A stretch of 64,000 bases of DNA. Origin: Calothrix sp. FI2-JRJ7. Its GTDB lineage: Bacteria > Cyanobacteriota > Cyanobacteriia > Cyanobacteriales > Nostocaceae. Below are positions 16,621 through 25,386 of this stretch, one piece after another (within the stretch, counting starts at the first letter, position 1; each line of letters opens with the position of its first letter). Below the pieces are notes generated by a model that saw only the letters and a program-made list of their open reading frames with translations, did no database searches and was not told the DNA's origin. Where the stretch lies: NCBI GenBank assembly GCA_019359675.1, contig JAHHGX010000089.1:1-64000 (forward strand), given 5' to 3'. The translations under genes were made by a program, and so were the position numbers.

Positions 16621-17694
16621 ATGGTAGACACACCAACACGATTATTGATTGCTGCGAGTGGCACCGGGGGACATTTGTTCCCCGCAATTGCACTCTGCGA
16701 GAAATTGCCAGAGTATCAAATTGAATGGCTGGGTGTTCCCAATCGTCTGGAAACTCAGCTAGTTCCCAAACAGTATAAGCTGAATACCATATCTGTCGAA
16801 GGATTTCAAAAAGGTTTTGGAATTTCTTCGCTCTTTACGCTTGGGAAACTTATCGGTTCCATTTTGGAGGTTCGCAAACTCCTCAAGCAAGGTAACTTCC
16901 AAGGAGTTTTTACAACAGGGGGTTATATCGCTGGCCCATCGGTTATTGCCGCGCGCTCCCTTGGTTTGCCCGTTATTCTCCACGAATCTAACGCTTTACC
17001 CGGAAAAGTTACCCGCTTTTTTGGTCCTTGGTGCGATGCTGTCGCTGTTGGTTTTGAGGTGGCTGCAAAATATTTGCCCAAAGCTAAAACTATTTATACC
17101 AGTACCCCTGTACGTTCTCAATTTTTAGCTCCAGGAGTTGCTGCGACTTTAGATTTACCGATTCCTTTTGAGGCGCCTTTAATAGTGGTATTCGGTGGTA
17201 GTCAAGGCGCCGTAGCTGTAAATAAATTAGTTCGACAATGCGCTCCAGCTTGGTTTGAAGCAGGCGCCTACATTGTTCACCTTACAGGAGAAAGTGACCC
17301 CGACGCTAACAGCTTACAGCATCCACAGTATATATGTTTGCCATTTTACGATAATATGGCAGCATTATTACGTAGAGCTAACTTAGCGATAAGTCGCTCA
17401 GGCGCCGGAAGTTTAACCGAGTTAGCAGTATGTGGCACCCCGTCAATATTAATACCTTATCCCTTCGCCGCAGAAGACCACCAAACCTATAATGCCAACG
17501 TGTTTACAGCAGTGAACGCAGCATTATTATTTAAACAATCAGATTTAACAGCAGAAACTTTGCAAAAAGAAGTATTACGCTTGTTAAAATGTCCAGACGA
17601 ACTGCGACAAATGGGAGAAAACTCCAAAGTTGTAGTCCTACCAGATAGCGCCGAAAAATTAGCACAGCTAGTACGTGAAATAATAGAAAAATAA
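16621..17694 (+). CDS. murG: UDP-GlcNAc:lipid I N-acetylglucosaminyltransferase MurG
   Basis: A 357-residue glycosyltransferase of the GT-B fold. The glycine-rich loop GTGGHLFPAIAL is at residues 14-25, and the second glycine loop and donor-binding region contain VVFGGSQGAVAVN and SRSGAGSLTELAV. MurG adds GlcNAc to lipid I on the inner face of the cytoplasmic membrane, the last cytosolic step of peptidoglycan precursor synthesis. Length matches the family. It is not in a dcw cluster, as is usual in cyanobacteria. Confidence 0.95.
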   Translation: MVDTPTRLLIAASGTGGHLFPAIALCEKLPEYQIEWLGVPNRLETQLVPKQYKLNTISVEGFQKGFGISSLFTLGKLIGSILEVRKLLKQGNFQGVFTTGGYIAGPSVIAARSLGLPVILHESNALPGKVTRFFGPWCDAVAVGFEVAAKYLPKAKTIYTSTPVRSQFLAPGVAATLDLPIPFEAPLIVVFGGSQGAVAVNKLVRQCAPAWFEAGAYIVHLTGESDPDANSLQHPQYICLPFYDNMAALLRRANLAISRSGAGSLTELAVCGTPSILIPYPFAAEDHQTYNANVFTAVNAALLFKQSDLTAETLQKEVLRLLKCPDELRQMGENSKVVVLPDSAEKLAQLVREIIEK

Positions 17695-17700
17695 CTAAAT

Positions 17701-17785
17701 TAATATCTTATAGGATGTAATATCTTGTGGGATGTAATATCTTGTGGGATGTAATATCTTGTGGGATGTAATATCTTGTGGGATG
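17701..17785. repeat. 17-bp tandem repeat, five units
   Basis: Four exact copies of TAATATCTTGTGGGATG follow one diverged copy (17701-17717), right after the murG stop. The 3' edge runs into a degenerate GGGATGGGTATCCTTGCCC hairpin. Exact copies imply recent expansion by slippage. Confidence 0.9.
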
Positions 17786-17817
17786 GGTATCCTTGCCCGT
17801 CCCATTAACCACATCAC

Positions 17818-18229
17818 TTAATCATCGCCTGCATGATAATCAGGAGATTGTGGATTAGCAATCAATTGCTGTTTTCTACAATCCACAAGCAAATCCAGTT
17901 TATCCATGCGGGACTTGACCAATCAACACATCATTACCTACAACCAAAGCTTCATCAACAGTCTTACGTCCTAAACATTCAACAATCACAGGCCCAGTAA
18001 AACCAATAACTTCTTCACTACCATTTGCTGACTTGACCTTACGCTGACCAATAATTCTTAAGCCCAACTCAGAAGCCATTTTTACAGGAATTACTAGAGA
18101 AACGGCGCCTGTGTTAACTAGTCCTTCTGCCTCTATTACCCGTAACAGTCTAGGAGCAAGCAAACCTCGATTTACTAATTCGTCATCAATTGCATTTGTA
18201 AGGTTGATTCTGGCACGAACTGTCCCCAT
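17818..18229 (-). pseudogene. Retropepsin-like (clan AA) aspartic protease, frameshifted
   Basis: The frame from ATG 18229 matches small cyanobacterial retropepsin-like proteases: VRARINLTNAIDDELVNRG, then GAVSLVIP, and VDEALVVGNDVLIGQ. It stops early after GQVPHG at 17900. One extra base near 17908 explains this: shifting frame gives MDKLDLLVDCRKQQLIANPQ and a stop at 17818-17820, the normal tail of the family. In addition, the catalytic DTG motif reads NTG (codon AAC), which would abolish aspartic protease activity even if the frame were intact. Two independent lesions make a pseudogene likely. Confidence 0.75.
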
Positions 18230-18461
18230 AAATTTACGTGTAATATAGTAGCACTATTTATTGTATCATTTATAGTACAAGTTAAATACAAAAAATAGTA
18301 TTTTTATATGATAAGCATATATTTATACTTAATGGTAAGTAACAATTTTGTACCCTTTGTAAATTTAACTTTATAGCTCACGCAGTATCTAGATAAAAGT
18401 TATGTTAAATGTTATGATTAGATAATAAAATATATTAATGTACTGATTAAGTAGTTAAAAA

Positions 18462-18686
18462 ATGTCAAAACAACAGCCTGTTAATGTGTGGGATTATAAA
18501 CCTTGGTGGTGTCAACCTTGGTCTATTTTACTAACTGGTACAACAATAATCGGCGCCAGTTGGATTATATTTAAAATTATTTGGTTAACTATTCTCGTTG
18601 CTATACCAATATTGACATGGATGGGATTTTTTCTATTAGTATACCCTAAATTAGTCGCCAATAGCGGGATGTTAGATGAGCAATAA
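18462..18686 (+). CDS. Small two-helix membrane protein (DUF6737-like)
   Basis: A 74-residue protein with WDYKPWWCQPWSI at the start and two hydrophobic segments (about 20-40 and 42-64). It resembles a conserved short cyanobacterial membrane protein family, which I recall as DUF6737. Function is unknown. It has its own hairpin terminator just downstream. Confidence 0.6.
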   Translation: MSKQQPVNVWDYKPWWCQPWSILLTGTTIIGASWIIFKIIWLTILVAIPILTWMGFFLLVYPKLVANSGMLDEQ

Positions 18687-18693
18687 ATCAATT

Positions 18694-18733
18694 AGATACC
18701 CGGTTTTTGAAAAAACCTGGTATCTCAATTTTT
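18694..18733 (+). terminator. Intrinsic terminator after the DUF6737-like gene
   Basis: AGATACCCGGTTTTT and AAAAACCTGGTATCT form a 15-bp stem with one mismatch, followed by CAATTTTTG. It lies eight bases after the stop codon. Confidence 0.6.
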
Positions 18734-18886
18734 GAAACTTAAATTAAAATTTATTATTTGTAAAGCTTCTTAATTTTAAATTATTAAACGTTAATTGCTA
18801 ACTATTACTTAAGAAAGAGCAGAAAATTCAAGAAAAAGTGCAATATTTACAAACAGATAAGCTGTGAGGCTGGATTTTCAGCAATT

Positions 18887-19939
18887 ATGAAAATTGAACA
18901 CGTTCACTTTTACGTGGAAGATGCCAAAGCTTGGCGTGGCTGGTTTGTAAGTACTTTAGGTTTTGAAGCGGTAGACGACTACATGCTTCCTCCTTATCCT
19001 CTTAACTACGAGAATGATAATCATACTTGTACTCAAGTAGTCAAAAGCGGTTCTATCTGCTTCGTACTATCTTCACCGTTATTACCTAACAGTCCAGTCG
19101 CTGAGTTTCTACGTCACCACCCACCTGGTGTAGCTGATGTGGCATTTACTGTAGAAGATATTCAAGATATACAGGAGCGCGCTTATAATTACGGCGCCAA
19201 AATTTTGCAACCAATTAGCGAATATTATTGGAATGGTATTTATACTCAATTTACCAAAATTAAGGCTTGGGGTTCCCTATCGCATACCTTAATCGAAACA
19301 GACCTCAAGGCGCCTACAAAAACGCCTGGGACACTAGTCAACATCGACCACATTGTATTAAATGTACCAACAGGGGAATTAGACAACGCTGTAACTTGGT
19401 ACGAAAAAATACTTGATTTTCAACCACAGCAAAGTTTTAACATCCAAACTGAAAATTCAGGGTTACACAGTCGGGTCATGATATCGCGTTGTGGTGGTGT
19501 ACAGCTACCAATTAACCAACCTACAACAGGTAACTCGCAAATTCAAGAGTTTCTGGACTTCAACCGAGGTGCAGGAATTCAACATATTGCTTTATCGTCG
19601 TTTAACCTACTGGAAATGATTTCCCTGTTTCGTTCTCGTAGCTTGCCTTTTTTAGTGGTTCCCCCAACTTATTATTCTCAGCTTGTAACTAGACCCGGTT
19701 TTCCACTTTCTCCATCCGAAATTAACTCCCTCACTCAACAAGAAATTTTAGTTGACTGGCGAGAAGATAATCCAGGCGCCTTATTGTTACAAATCTTTAC
19801 TCAACCCATTTTCGGGCAACCGACATTTTTCTTTGAATTCATCGAACGTCGTAACCTCGCTAAAGGATTTGGGGAAGGCAATTTTCGTGCGCTATTTGAA
19901 GCTATCGAGCGCGAACAGTTAAAACGCGCTCCGGAGTAA
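18887..19939 (+). CDS. hppD: 4-hydroxyphenylpyruvate dioxygenase
   Basis: A 350-residue member of the vicinal-oxygen-chelate superfamily with two repeated domains. Iron ligands fit the histidines in IDHIVLNVP (second domain start) and GIQHIALSS, and the glutamate in FFFEFIERR near the C-terminus. The enzyme converts 4-hydroxyphenylpyruvate to homogentisate, the head-group precursor of tocopherol in cyanobacteria. Sequence ends in GFGEGNFRALFEAIEREQ, the family's C-terminal lid helix. It stands alone, followed by a small hairpin. Confidence 0.9.
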   Translation: MKIEHVHFYVEDAKAWRGWFVSTLGFEAVDDYMLPPYPLNYENDNHTCTQVVKSGSICFVLSSPLLPNSPVAEFLRHHPPGVADVAFTVEDIQDIQERAYNYGAKILQPISEYYWNGIYTQFTKIKAWGSLSHTLIETDLKAPTKTPGTLVNIDHIVLNVPTGELDNAVTWYEKILDFQPQQSFNIQTENSGLHSRVMISRCGGVQLPINQPTTGNSQIQEFLDFNRGAGIQHIALSSFNLLEMISLFRSRSLPFLVVPPTYYSQLVTRPGFPLSPSEINSLTQQEILVDWREDNPGALLLQIFTQPIFGQPTFFFEFIERRNLAKGFGEGNFRALFEAIEREQLKRAPE

Positions 19940-19955
19940 CCATTTAAATGTCAAA

Positions 19956-19990
19956 TTCCCGATTTGTTCACTGAATCGGGAACCTAAAAA
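19956..19990 (+). terminator. Hairpin after hppD, possible terminator
   Basis: TTCCCGATT and AATCGGGAA form a perfect 9-bp stem around a 9-base loop, 16 bases past the hppD stop. A-rich rather than T-rich sequence follows, so termination is not certain. Confidence 0.4.
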
Positions 19991-20112
19991 ATTTATATTA
20001 CATTTTCCAATATTTTATATAAGTTATTCAAAACTTTACACTGTCACAAGTCGTTCTCAACTGGGGTAGTGTAATAACGAAATATTAAGATTATTAAAGT
20101 AATAATAAAAAT

Positions 20113-20805
20113 ATGTTAAGAATCTTTACAGATTTTGATGGTCCAATAGTTGACGTATCCGAGCGGTATTATCGGGTATATGAGCTTTGTTTAGAAAAAA
20201 CTCGGCATCCCGAACAAAAGGTGCGGTTGCTACCGAAACAGGAATTTTGGCTTTTAAAGCGTGACCGGGTTCCTGAAAAACAAATTGGTATTATTTCAGG
20301 ATTAAGTGAAGACCAAGCAACTGCGTTCGCTTCTCTACGTAAAAACACAGTGCATACGCAGCCTTATTTTGAACTTGATACGTTGGCACCTGATGCGGTT
20401 GAGGCACTGATAAAAATTAAACAACTAAATATAGACCTAGCAGTAATGACAATGCGACGTGTAAGTGAACTAGATTTCGCGTTTAAACAGCATGACTTGG
20501 GGAGGTTTTTCCCAGAAAATCGGTGTTACTGTCTCAGTAATGACTACGTTAAAACCCGCGATGTTGATGATAAGCCTTTACTAATGGAGCGCGCGCTAAC
20601 AGAGTTACCGAAAGCTACAAATACGTGGATGATAGGAGACACAGAAGCGGATATTGCTGCTGCAAAAAAACATAGCATTAAAGTTATAGCTGTAGAATGC
20701 GGTATTCGCAGTCGCAAGCAATTAGAGAGTTTTCAGCCAGATTTAATTGTTAAAAACTTGAGCGCTGCCGTCGAAATCATTTTAAAGAGCGAGAAGCGAA
20801 GTTAA
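20113..20805 (+). CDS. HAD-superfamily hydrolase (phosphoglycolate phosphatase-like)
   Basis: A 230-residue haloacid-dehalogenase-type phosphatase. Motif I is FTDFDGPIVDVS at residues 5-16, with the nucleophile aspartate in DFDG; motif II is AVMTMRR; motif III lysine precedes IGDTEADIAAAK, which contributes the acidic metal ligands. The cap domain is alpha-helical. Substrate is unknown. The gene is convergent with the CPP1-like gene, 33 bases apart. Confidence 0.82.
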   Translation: MLRIFTDFDGPIVDVSERYYRVYELCLEKTRHPEQKVRLLPKQEFWLLKRDRVPEKQIGIISGLSEDQATAFASLRKNTVHTQPYFELDTLAPDAVEALIKIKQLNIDLAVMTMRRVSELDFAFKQHDLGRFFPENRCYCLSNDYVKTRDVDDKPLLMERALTELPKATNTWMIGDTEADIAAAKKHSIKVIAVECGIRSRKQLESFQPDLIVKNLSAAVEIILKSEKRS

Positions 20806-20838
20806 AACTCCGCGCCTCATAACTCCTGACTTTTAATT

Positions 20839-21465
20839 TTAACGGAGAAAGCTACTAATAAGCCACAGTAGGACAAAAGTCAATACTGTGGAAAATTGAT
20901 CTACGCTTATGCCTACCATAACAATTTGTGATATTAAGCCAGCAGCTATTAGCCCTCCACCAATTAAACCAATCATCAACCCTGCAAAAGTCCATAGCAC
21001 AGCTCTGCCGAGTCGATTTTCTTTGCGGTTTAAAAAGTAAACGCTAATACCAACACCCAATATAAGCGACAGTTGTAGAACTTGGTCGCCTGTTGTTTTG
21101 TAGAAGATAGAAATTGCGCTCAAACCCAAATACCACACCAAAGGTAAAACTACGTCACCCGGAGCTGGCTTATCGAGCATTCTATTCAACCACGTTGGAG
21201 ACTGGTCGCGTTTTGGTAAACTTTCTTGCGGCGGCGCCTGGACAATACGCTCAGGGAATCGAATACGTTCAGGCACCTTGATTTTTCCTTCTTGGCGCAT
21301 CCGCAAGCGGTCCATTAAAACAGCATCATAGGCAGCTTCGACTAACTCAACACGTTTACTGTCGCCTTTACACTGTTCTAAAAGGCGACTACGCGCATTT
21401 TGTATGTCCTCGAAGGTTGCATCTTCTGATACCCCAAGTTTTTCGTAGGGATTTTGGTCGCTCAT
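20839..21465 (-). CDS. CPP1-like chaperone-like membrane protein
   Basis: A 208-residue protein with a J-domain-like N-terminus lacking the HPD tripeptide (NPYEKLGVSEDATFEDIQNA, then ELVEAAYDAVLM) and about four hydrophobic segments in the C-terminal half. This is the layout of the cyanobacterial relatives of plant CPP1, a chaperone-like protein that stabilises protochlorophyllide oxidoreductase in plastids. In cyanobacteria it probably helps membrane or pigment-protein assembly; that is by family, not shown here. Confidence 0.8.
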   Translation of the reverse strand: MSDQNPYEKLGVSEDATFEDIQNARSRLLEQCKGDSKRVELVEAAYDAVLMDRLRMRQEGKIKVPERIRFPERIVQAPPQESLPKRDQSPTWLNRMLDKPAPGDVVLPLVWYLGLSAISIFYKTTGDQVLQLSLILGVGISVYFLNRKENRLGRAVLWTFAGLMIGLIGGGLIAAGLISQIVMVGISVDQFSTVLTFVLLWLISSFLR

Positions 21466-22231
21466 GGGAGTTAATTATTTTAGCCTCAGTACTAGGCGTG
21501 CTTAATGTAAAAAACAAACGAATTCAAGCTTGCCTTACGGTTTTTATCCGCCGAAACGAAGTTTTGCGCTTATGAACAAGTTTAAACTAGGTTCCGCTCA
21601 TTATATATATATATTCTAACTGGATATTAGCACGAGTTTTTTAATAAAAGTCTGGTAATTTTAACTATGGTTACTTTAACATATTGCAATAACTCAGTGT
21701 ATCCCCTCATGCCGCTACTGGGTAGTAAGCTCTACTCTAGAATTTAAGTTAAGAATACCATTACTGTAGCGTATACAACATGTTACATCTTTTTTTTCCG
21801 ACTTGGTTACTCACCGTGCCGTAAACTTTGCTTTAATTAGTAAGCGTCATAATCCTTTATGGTGTGTAGCTATAACTTAATTTTAAATCGGGCGCGAATT
21901 TAATTACATAGTAACTAGGATAACGAAAGTATCATGCAGTACTATGAAGATACCGTTAAGATTTAATGCATCTACAGGCGTAATTACTTAAGGCGTGCCA
22001 AAACCTCACAATTATCGGAATTTTGTATCCCAGTCAATTACCAATTGTAGCTCTGGGTTATAATTCTCCGCAATCCTGATTACACTGGATGAGGTGTAAA
22101 ACATCAGGGAAAAGTGTAAGGCGCCTTGTAGATTGTTATTACCCACCACTTGAAGAGCGTTGCAGAAGCAAATCTCACATGCGACATGCACGCACATTTA
22201 ATCCTATAAATTTTTGTAAGAAGAGATGGTC
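21466..22231. other. Long intergenic region upstream of the response regulator
   Basis: About 760 bases without a convincing gene. It is AT-rich with a short TA run (about 21603-21613). No tRNA, hairpin terminator or conserved reading frame was seen; two 60-65-codon frames near 22012-22286 overlap in opposite directions and look like chance. The length suggests a long 5' leader or a non-coding RNA, but I see no specific structure. Confidence 0.5.
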
Positions 22232-22951
22232 ATGGCTCCCGCCAAGATTCTTGTTGTCGATGACGACCCAGCGGTTCGTAACCTAATCCAACGCTTTCTC
22301 AGCAAGCAAAGCTACCAGGTCGAAGCTGCCGAAGACGGCAAGTCAGCCCTAGCATTGTTCGAGCAGTTTAACCCTGATTTGGTGATTCTAGATGTGAATC
22401 TACCAGATGTTATTGGGTTTAACCTCTGCCAAGAGATGCAAAGCCGCAATGGTGTTTTTGTATTAATGCTAACTAGCCGCGCCGACGAAGCCGATAAAAT
22501 TCGCGGTTTCTCAAAAGGCGCCGACGACTACTTAACCAAGCCATTTGGTTTGGGAGAGTTAGAAGTACGAGTCGCTGCCATTTTAAAACGCCAGCGAGTA
22601 GTTACCACAGCCGAACAAAAACGCCTGGTATTTGAAAAGCTGATGATAGACCCCGTGCGACGCGAGGTGACATTAAACAGCCAACCTGTGCTGTTGACTG
22701 CCTTGGAATTTGACTTATTGCATTTCCTTGCTAGCCACCCAGGTCGTGTTTGGCGCCGAGCTGAACTGATTCAGGAGGTATGGGATTATGAATATGTTGG
22801 CGACCAACGAGTCGTTGACGTTCATATCGGTCAAATTCGCAAAAAAATCGAAGCTGACGCCAGTCAGCCAGCTTTAATTCAAACTGTTCGCGGTGTTGGA
22901 TATAAGTTTGAATGTCCAACTCACCCACAGGAACAAAAAGCTGCTATTTGA
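22232..22951 (+). CDS. OmpR/PhoB-type response regulator
   Basis: A 239-residue two-component regulator. The receiver domain (1-120) has the acidic pair in VVDDDP, the phospho-acceptor aspartate in LVILDVNLP at about residue 53 and the conserved lysine in DDYLTKPF. The winged-helix DNA-binding domain (about 135-230) includes LTALEFDLLHFLASHPGRVW, VVDVHIGQIRKKI and TVRGVGYKFE. ATG 22232 (MAPAKI) is preferred to ATG 22226 because GAAGAG is then seven bases upstream. No sensor kinase is adjacent, so the signal is unknown. An intrinsic terminator lies at 23171. Confidence 0.88.
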   Translation: MAPAKILVVDDDPAVRNLIQRFLSKQSYQVEAAEDGKSALALFEQFNPDLVILDVNLPDVIGFNLCQEMQSRNGVFVLMLTSRADEADKIRGFSKGADDYLTKPFGLGELEVRVAAILKRQRVVTTAEQKRLVFEKLMIDPVRREVTLNSQPVLLTALEFDLLHFLASHPGRVWRRAELIQEVWDYEYVGDQRVVDVHIGQIRKKIEADASQPALIQTVRGVGYKFECPTHPQEQKAAI

Positions 22952-23170
22952 AACCAAACTAAAAGAAATTTAAAATCTACACAGTTTGATTCAAACCCCG
23001 CGCTTTCTCAACCTCTATAGTATTAAGCAGCCCACTAAATTGCTGCTTAATATAAATTTAACTATTTAGCGTCAGCAATAAATTAAATTTATTACTCAAC
23101 CAAGTCCAACTCAATAGCTACATAGCTTTATCAAGAAATAAGTATATTATTATTTAGCTATATATTATAG

Positions 23171-23208
23171 AGCAATCGCTATAGATAAGCGATTGCTTTA
23201 TTTTTTAT
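23171..23208 (+). terminator. Intrinsic terminator
   Basis: AGCAATCGC and GCGATTGCT form a perfect 9-bp stem with a 9-base loop, followed by TTATTTTTT. It is the only clear feature of the 341-base gap (22952-23292) between the response regulator and the convergent DUF2811 gene; it is 220 bases past the regulator's stop, implying a long 3' untranslated region. Confidence 0.7.
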
Positions 23209-23292
23209 TCCTTGGACAAAAAGTACTTATTTTTTGTTAACTTTAGGTTTTTGGATATACAAATTAACCTGTTGTAACATCTAATAACCCGG

Positions 23293-23490
23293 CTAGGAGT
23301 GGTGGAACAGCGTTTCAAGGTAAACGCGCGCAGTACGACGGTCACTTTCACCATTCTGGAGCAAGAACAACGACAAAGCCGCCGTTAGCACCCGATTTTG
23401 GTCCCAATCAGGATGAGTTTCCAAGTAGGTTTTGAGGGATTCGTGGAGGGTATCAGGAATTTCTGTGAATAAATTAACTGTTGCGTTCAT
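23293..23490 (-). CDS. DUF2811-family small protein
   Basis: A 65-residue soluble protein: LFTEIPDTLHESLKTYLETH, then RVLTAALSLFLLQNG and RTARVYLETLF. This pattern is the cyanobacterial DUF2811 family. The two amphipathic helices resemble a ribbon-helix-helix or dimerisation unit, but function is unknown. It stands alone. Confidence 0.75.
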   Translation of the reverse strand: MNATVNLFTEIPDTLHESLKTYLETHPDWDQNRVLTAALSLFLLQNGESDRRTARVYLETLFHHS

Positions 23491-23869
23491 GCGTCTTTTG
23501 TCTCCATGTCTCGTCCATCAATCTTTCGTTGCCTGTTTAAAAAAGCAAGCCGAATTATTGTGCGAAACAGGAGGTGGGTTTGTCAATGCTGCGAAATGTT
23601 ACAAGATAATTCATAAAGAATAAATATTTACGTGAGAATAAGTGTTTGACCCTCAAAAAGTTTACTTAACTTTACAATAACTCAGTATGATATGTAAAAG
23701 AGTGGGCAACACAAAAAATCCACAAGCTACTATACACAGTCGATTCAATCGTGAAATAGCTGTGGAAAACCTACTCGTTCCTGTGGAAAACTTGTGGAAT
23801 TAATGAGGATTATAGAAAGTGAATGATAAGAATTACAAAAAAGTAAATTTTAATTAATATTCTGATAGT
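23491..23869. other. Intergenic region with a cluster of DnaA-box-like sites
   Basis: Two exact TGTGGAAAA (23761-23769, 23782-23790), one TGTGGAATT (23794-23802) and one inverted AAATCCACA (23716-23724) fall within 90 bases. TTTTCCACA (the complement of TGTGGAAAA) is a known cyanobacterial DnaA-box form. No gene is seen in these 379 bases. Neighbouring genes are not typical of an origin, so this is a possible DnaA-binding or titration site, not a proposed oriC. Confidence 0.4.
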
Positions 23870-25111
23870 ATGAAATTACTACGCAAGCCGAGTTTTCCGA
23901 AGTGGCTATCCGCGATTCATCCACAAGTATGGATTTTAGCGATTGGTCGCTTCTTGTCAGAGGTAGGAACCGGATTCACTTTGTTTTATGCTCCAATATT
24001 CTTTGTTAATCAAGTTGGTTTAAGTGCTACCGAAGTGGGTTTTGCTTTGGGCAGTGGTTCAGTTGCTGGGATTTTTGGCAGAATATTGGGTGGTTCACTT
24101 ACTGACTCTCCTCGATGCGGGCGCCGACGTACATTATTACTAGCTACTGGAATTGCAGCAATCGGTTCATCGGTACTAGCAACGGCTCATAGTTTTATCA
24201 CTTTAATAATTGGAAATTTAATTTATGGATTTGCGACGGGGTTATATTGGCCCTCAACAGAGGCAGTTGTTGCCGACTTGACGGTAAATAGTAATAGGCG
24301 CCTATCTTTTGCCATTACCCGATTAGCAGATAATTTGGGAATGGGAATGGGAATAGTTTTGGCGGGAATTGTAATTTCAACGACAAATAATTACCGTTTA
24401 TTGTTCACCGCTGATGCTATCTCATTTGTTGTATTTTTCGTTGTTATCTGGATTGCAATTAGTGAAACATTAGTAATCGAAGATAAAAAATCAGAAAAAG
24501 GGCAATATTTAAAGGCTTGGGTAGCAGCACTGCAAAACCAAAAGCTTTGTATTTTTGTGGTGGTAAATATTATTTTTACAACATATATATCTCAACTTCA
24601 CAGCACTTTACCTTTATATTTCAAGAATTATGTGAATATTCAAGGCGCCAAGAGTATATTCAGCGAAACTGATATTAGTGCTTTATTTGCTTGGCATTTA
24701 GTCGTGGCAATTTTTGCTCAGTTACCAGTTGCCCGGATTTTAAATCGTTTTTCCCATACGCAAGCTTTAACGGTTAGCGCGTGCTTTTGGGCAATAGGCT
24801 TTGGTTTAGTTTGGCAAACAGGCACCTTAGTATCAAAAGAGATGGCTATTGCTGCTTTGGGTGTGTTTGCTATCGCAATTGTTTCGTATACACCATATGC
24901 AGTAGCGCTCGTGAGTGACTTGGCGCCTGCTTCACAACGTGGAGTATATTTATCAATTAACTCGCTTTGCTGGGCTTGTGGATATTTTATTGGTCCAATT
25001 TTAGGTGGTTGGGTCTTGGACAATGGTGTAACAGGAACTTATTGGATTAGTTTAGCTTTTAGTGTAGTCATAACGATTATGATTTTACAATATCTTCAAA
25101 AAATGCGCTAA
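23870..25111 (+). CDS. MFS transporter
   Basis: A 413-residue inner-membrane protein with about twelve hydrophobic helices. GRILGGSLTDSPRCGRRRTL after helix 2 is the MFS loop 2-3 signature and the LYWPSTEAVVADLTV stretch is in helix 4-5. It resembles drug/metabolite efflux-type MFS members, but the substrate cannot be inferred. It is a single gene preceded by the DnaA-box-like cluster. Confidence 0.82.
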   Translation: MKLLRKPSFPKWLSAIHPQVWILAIGRFLSEVGTGFTLFYAPIFFVNQVGLSATEVGFALGSGSVAGIFGRILGGSLTDSPRCGRRRTLLLATGIAAIGSSVLATAHSFITLIIGNLIYGFATGLYWPSTEAVVADLTVNSNRRLSFAITRLADNLGMGMGIVLAGIVISTTNNYRLLFTADAISFVVFFVVIWIAISETLVIEDKKSEKGQYLKAWVAALQNQKLCIFVVVNIIFTTYISQLHSTLPLYFKNYVNIQGAKSIFSETDISALFAWHLVVAIFAQLPVARILNRFSHTQALTVSACFWAIGFGLVWQTGTLVSKEMAIAALGVFAIAIVSYTPYAVALVSDLAPASQRGVYLSINSLCWACGYFIGPILGGWVLDNGVTGTYWISLAFSVVITIMILQYLQKMR

Positions 25112-25386
25112 TTACTCAGCACTCAGCACTTAATAATAACCATAAGATTTATCAATCAAAGATTGTGTCAATTGTTGATAGAGATACATTTACTATATTA
25201 AATACACTTGAGGTAATAACATTTACATTCTTCAAGTAGTGTATATACCAGAAGTATCATTTTTTTGCAAGGCTTCATTTGCCGAAAATGATATTAACTC
25301 TAATTGAATATTCTTTGTTTTTTGGTGGGTGTAGGTCAATTTTGCGATTGAGCAGACTAAATTAATTTAAAGTGTGAGGAGTAACA

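Noticed and set aside
22012-22286. Two opposed 60-65-codon frames before the response regulator
   Set aside because: They overlap each other and the regulator's start, and neither resembles a known protein.
23716-23802. Chromosomal origin of replication
   Set aside because: Only four DnaA-like sites, no AT-rich unwinding region clearly placed and no dnaA or dnaN nearby; kept only as a DnaA-box-like cluster.
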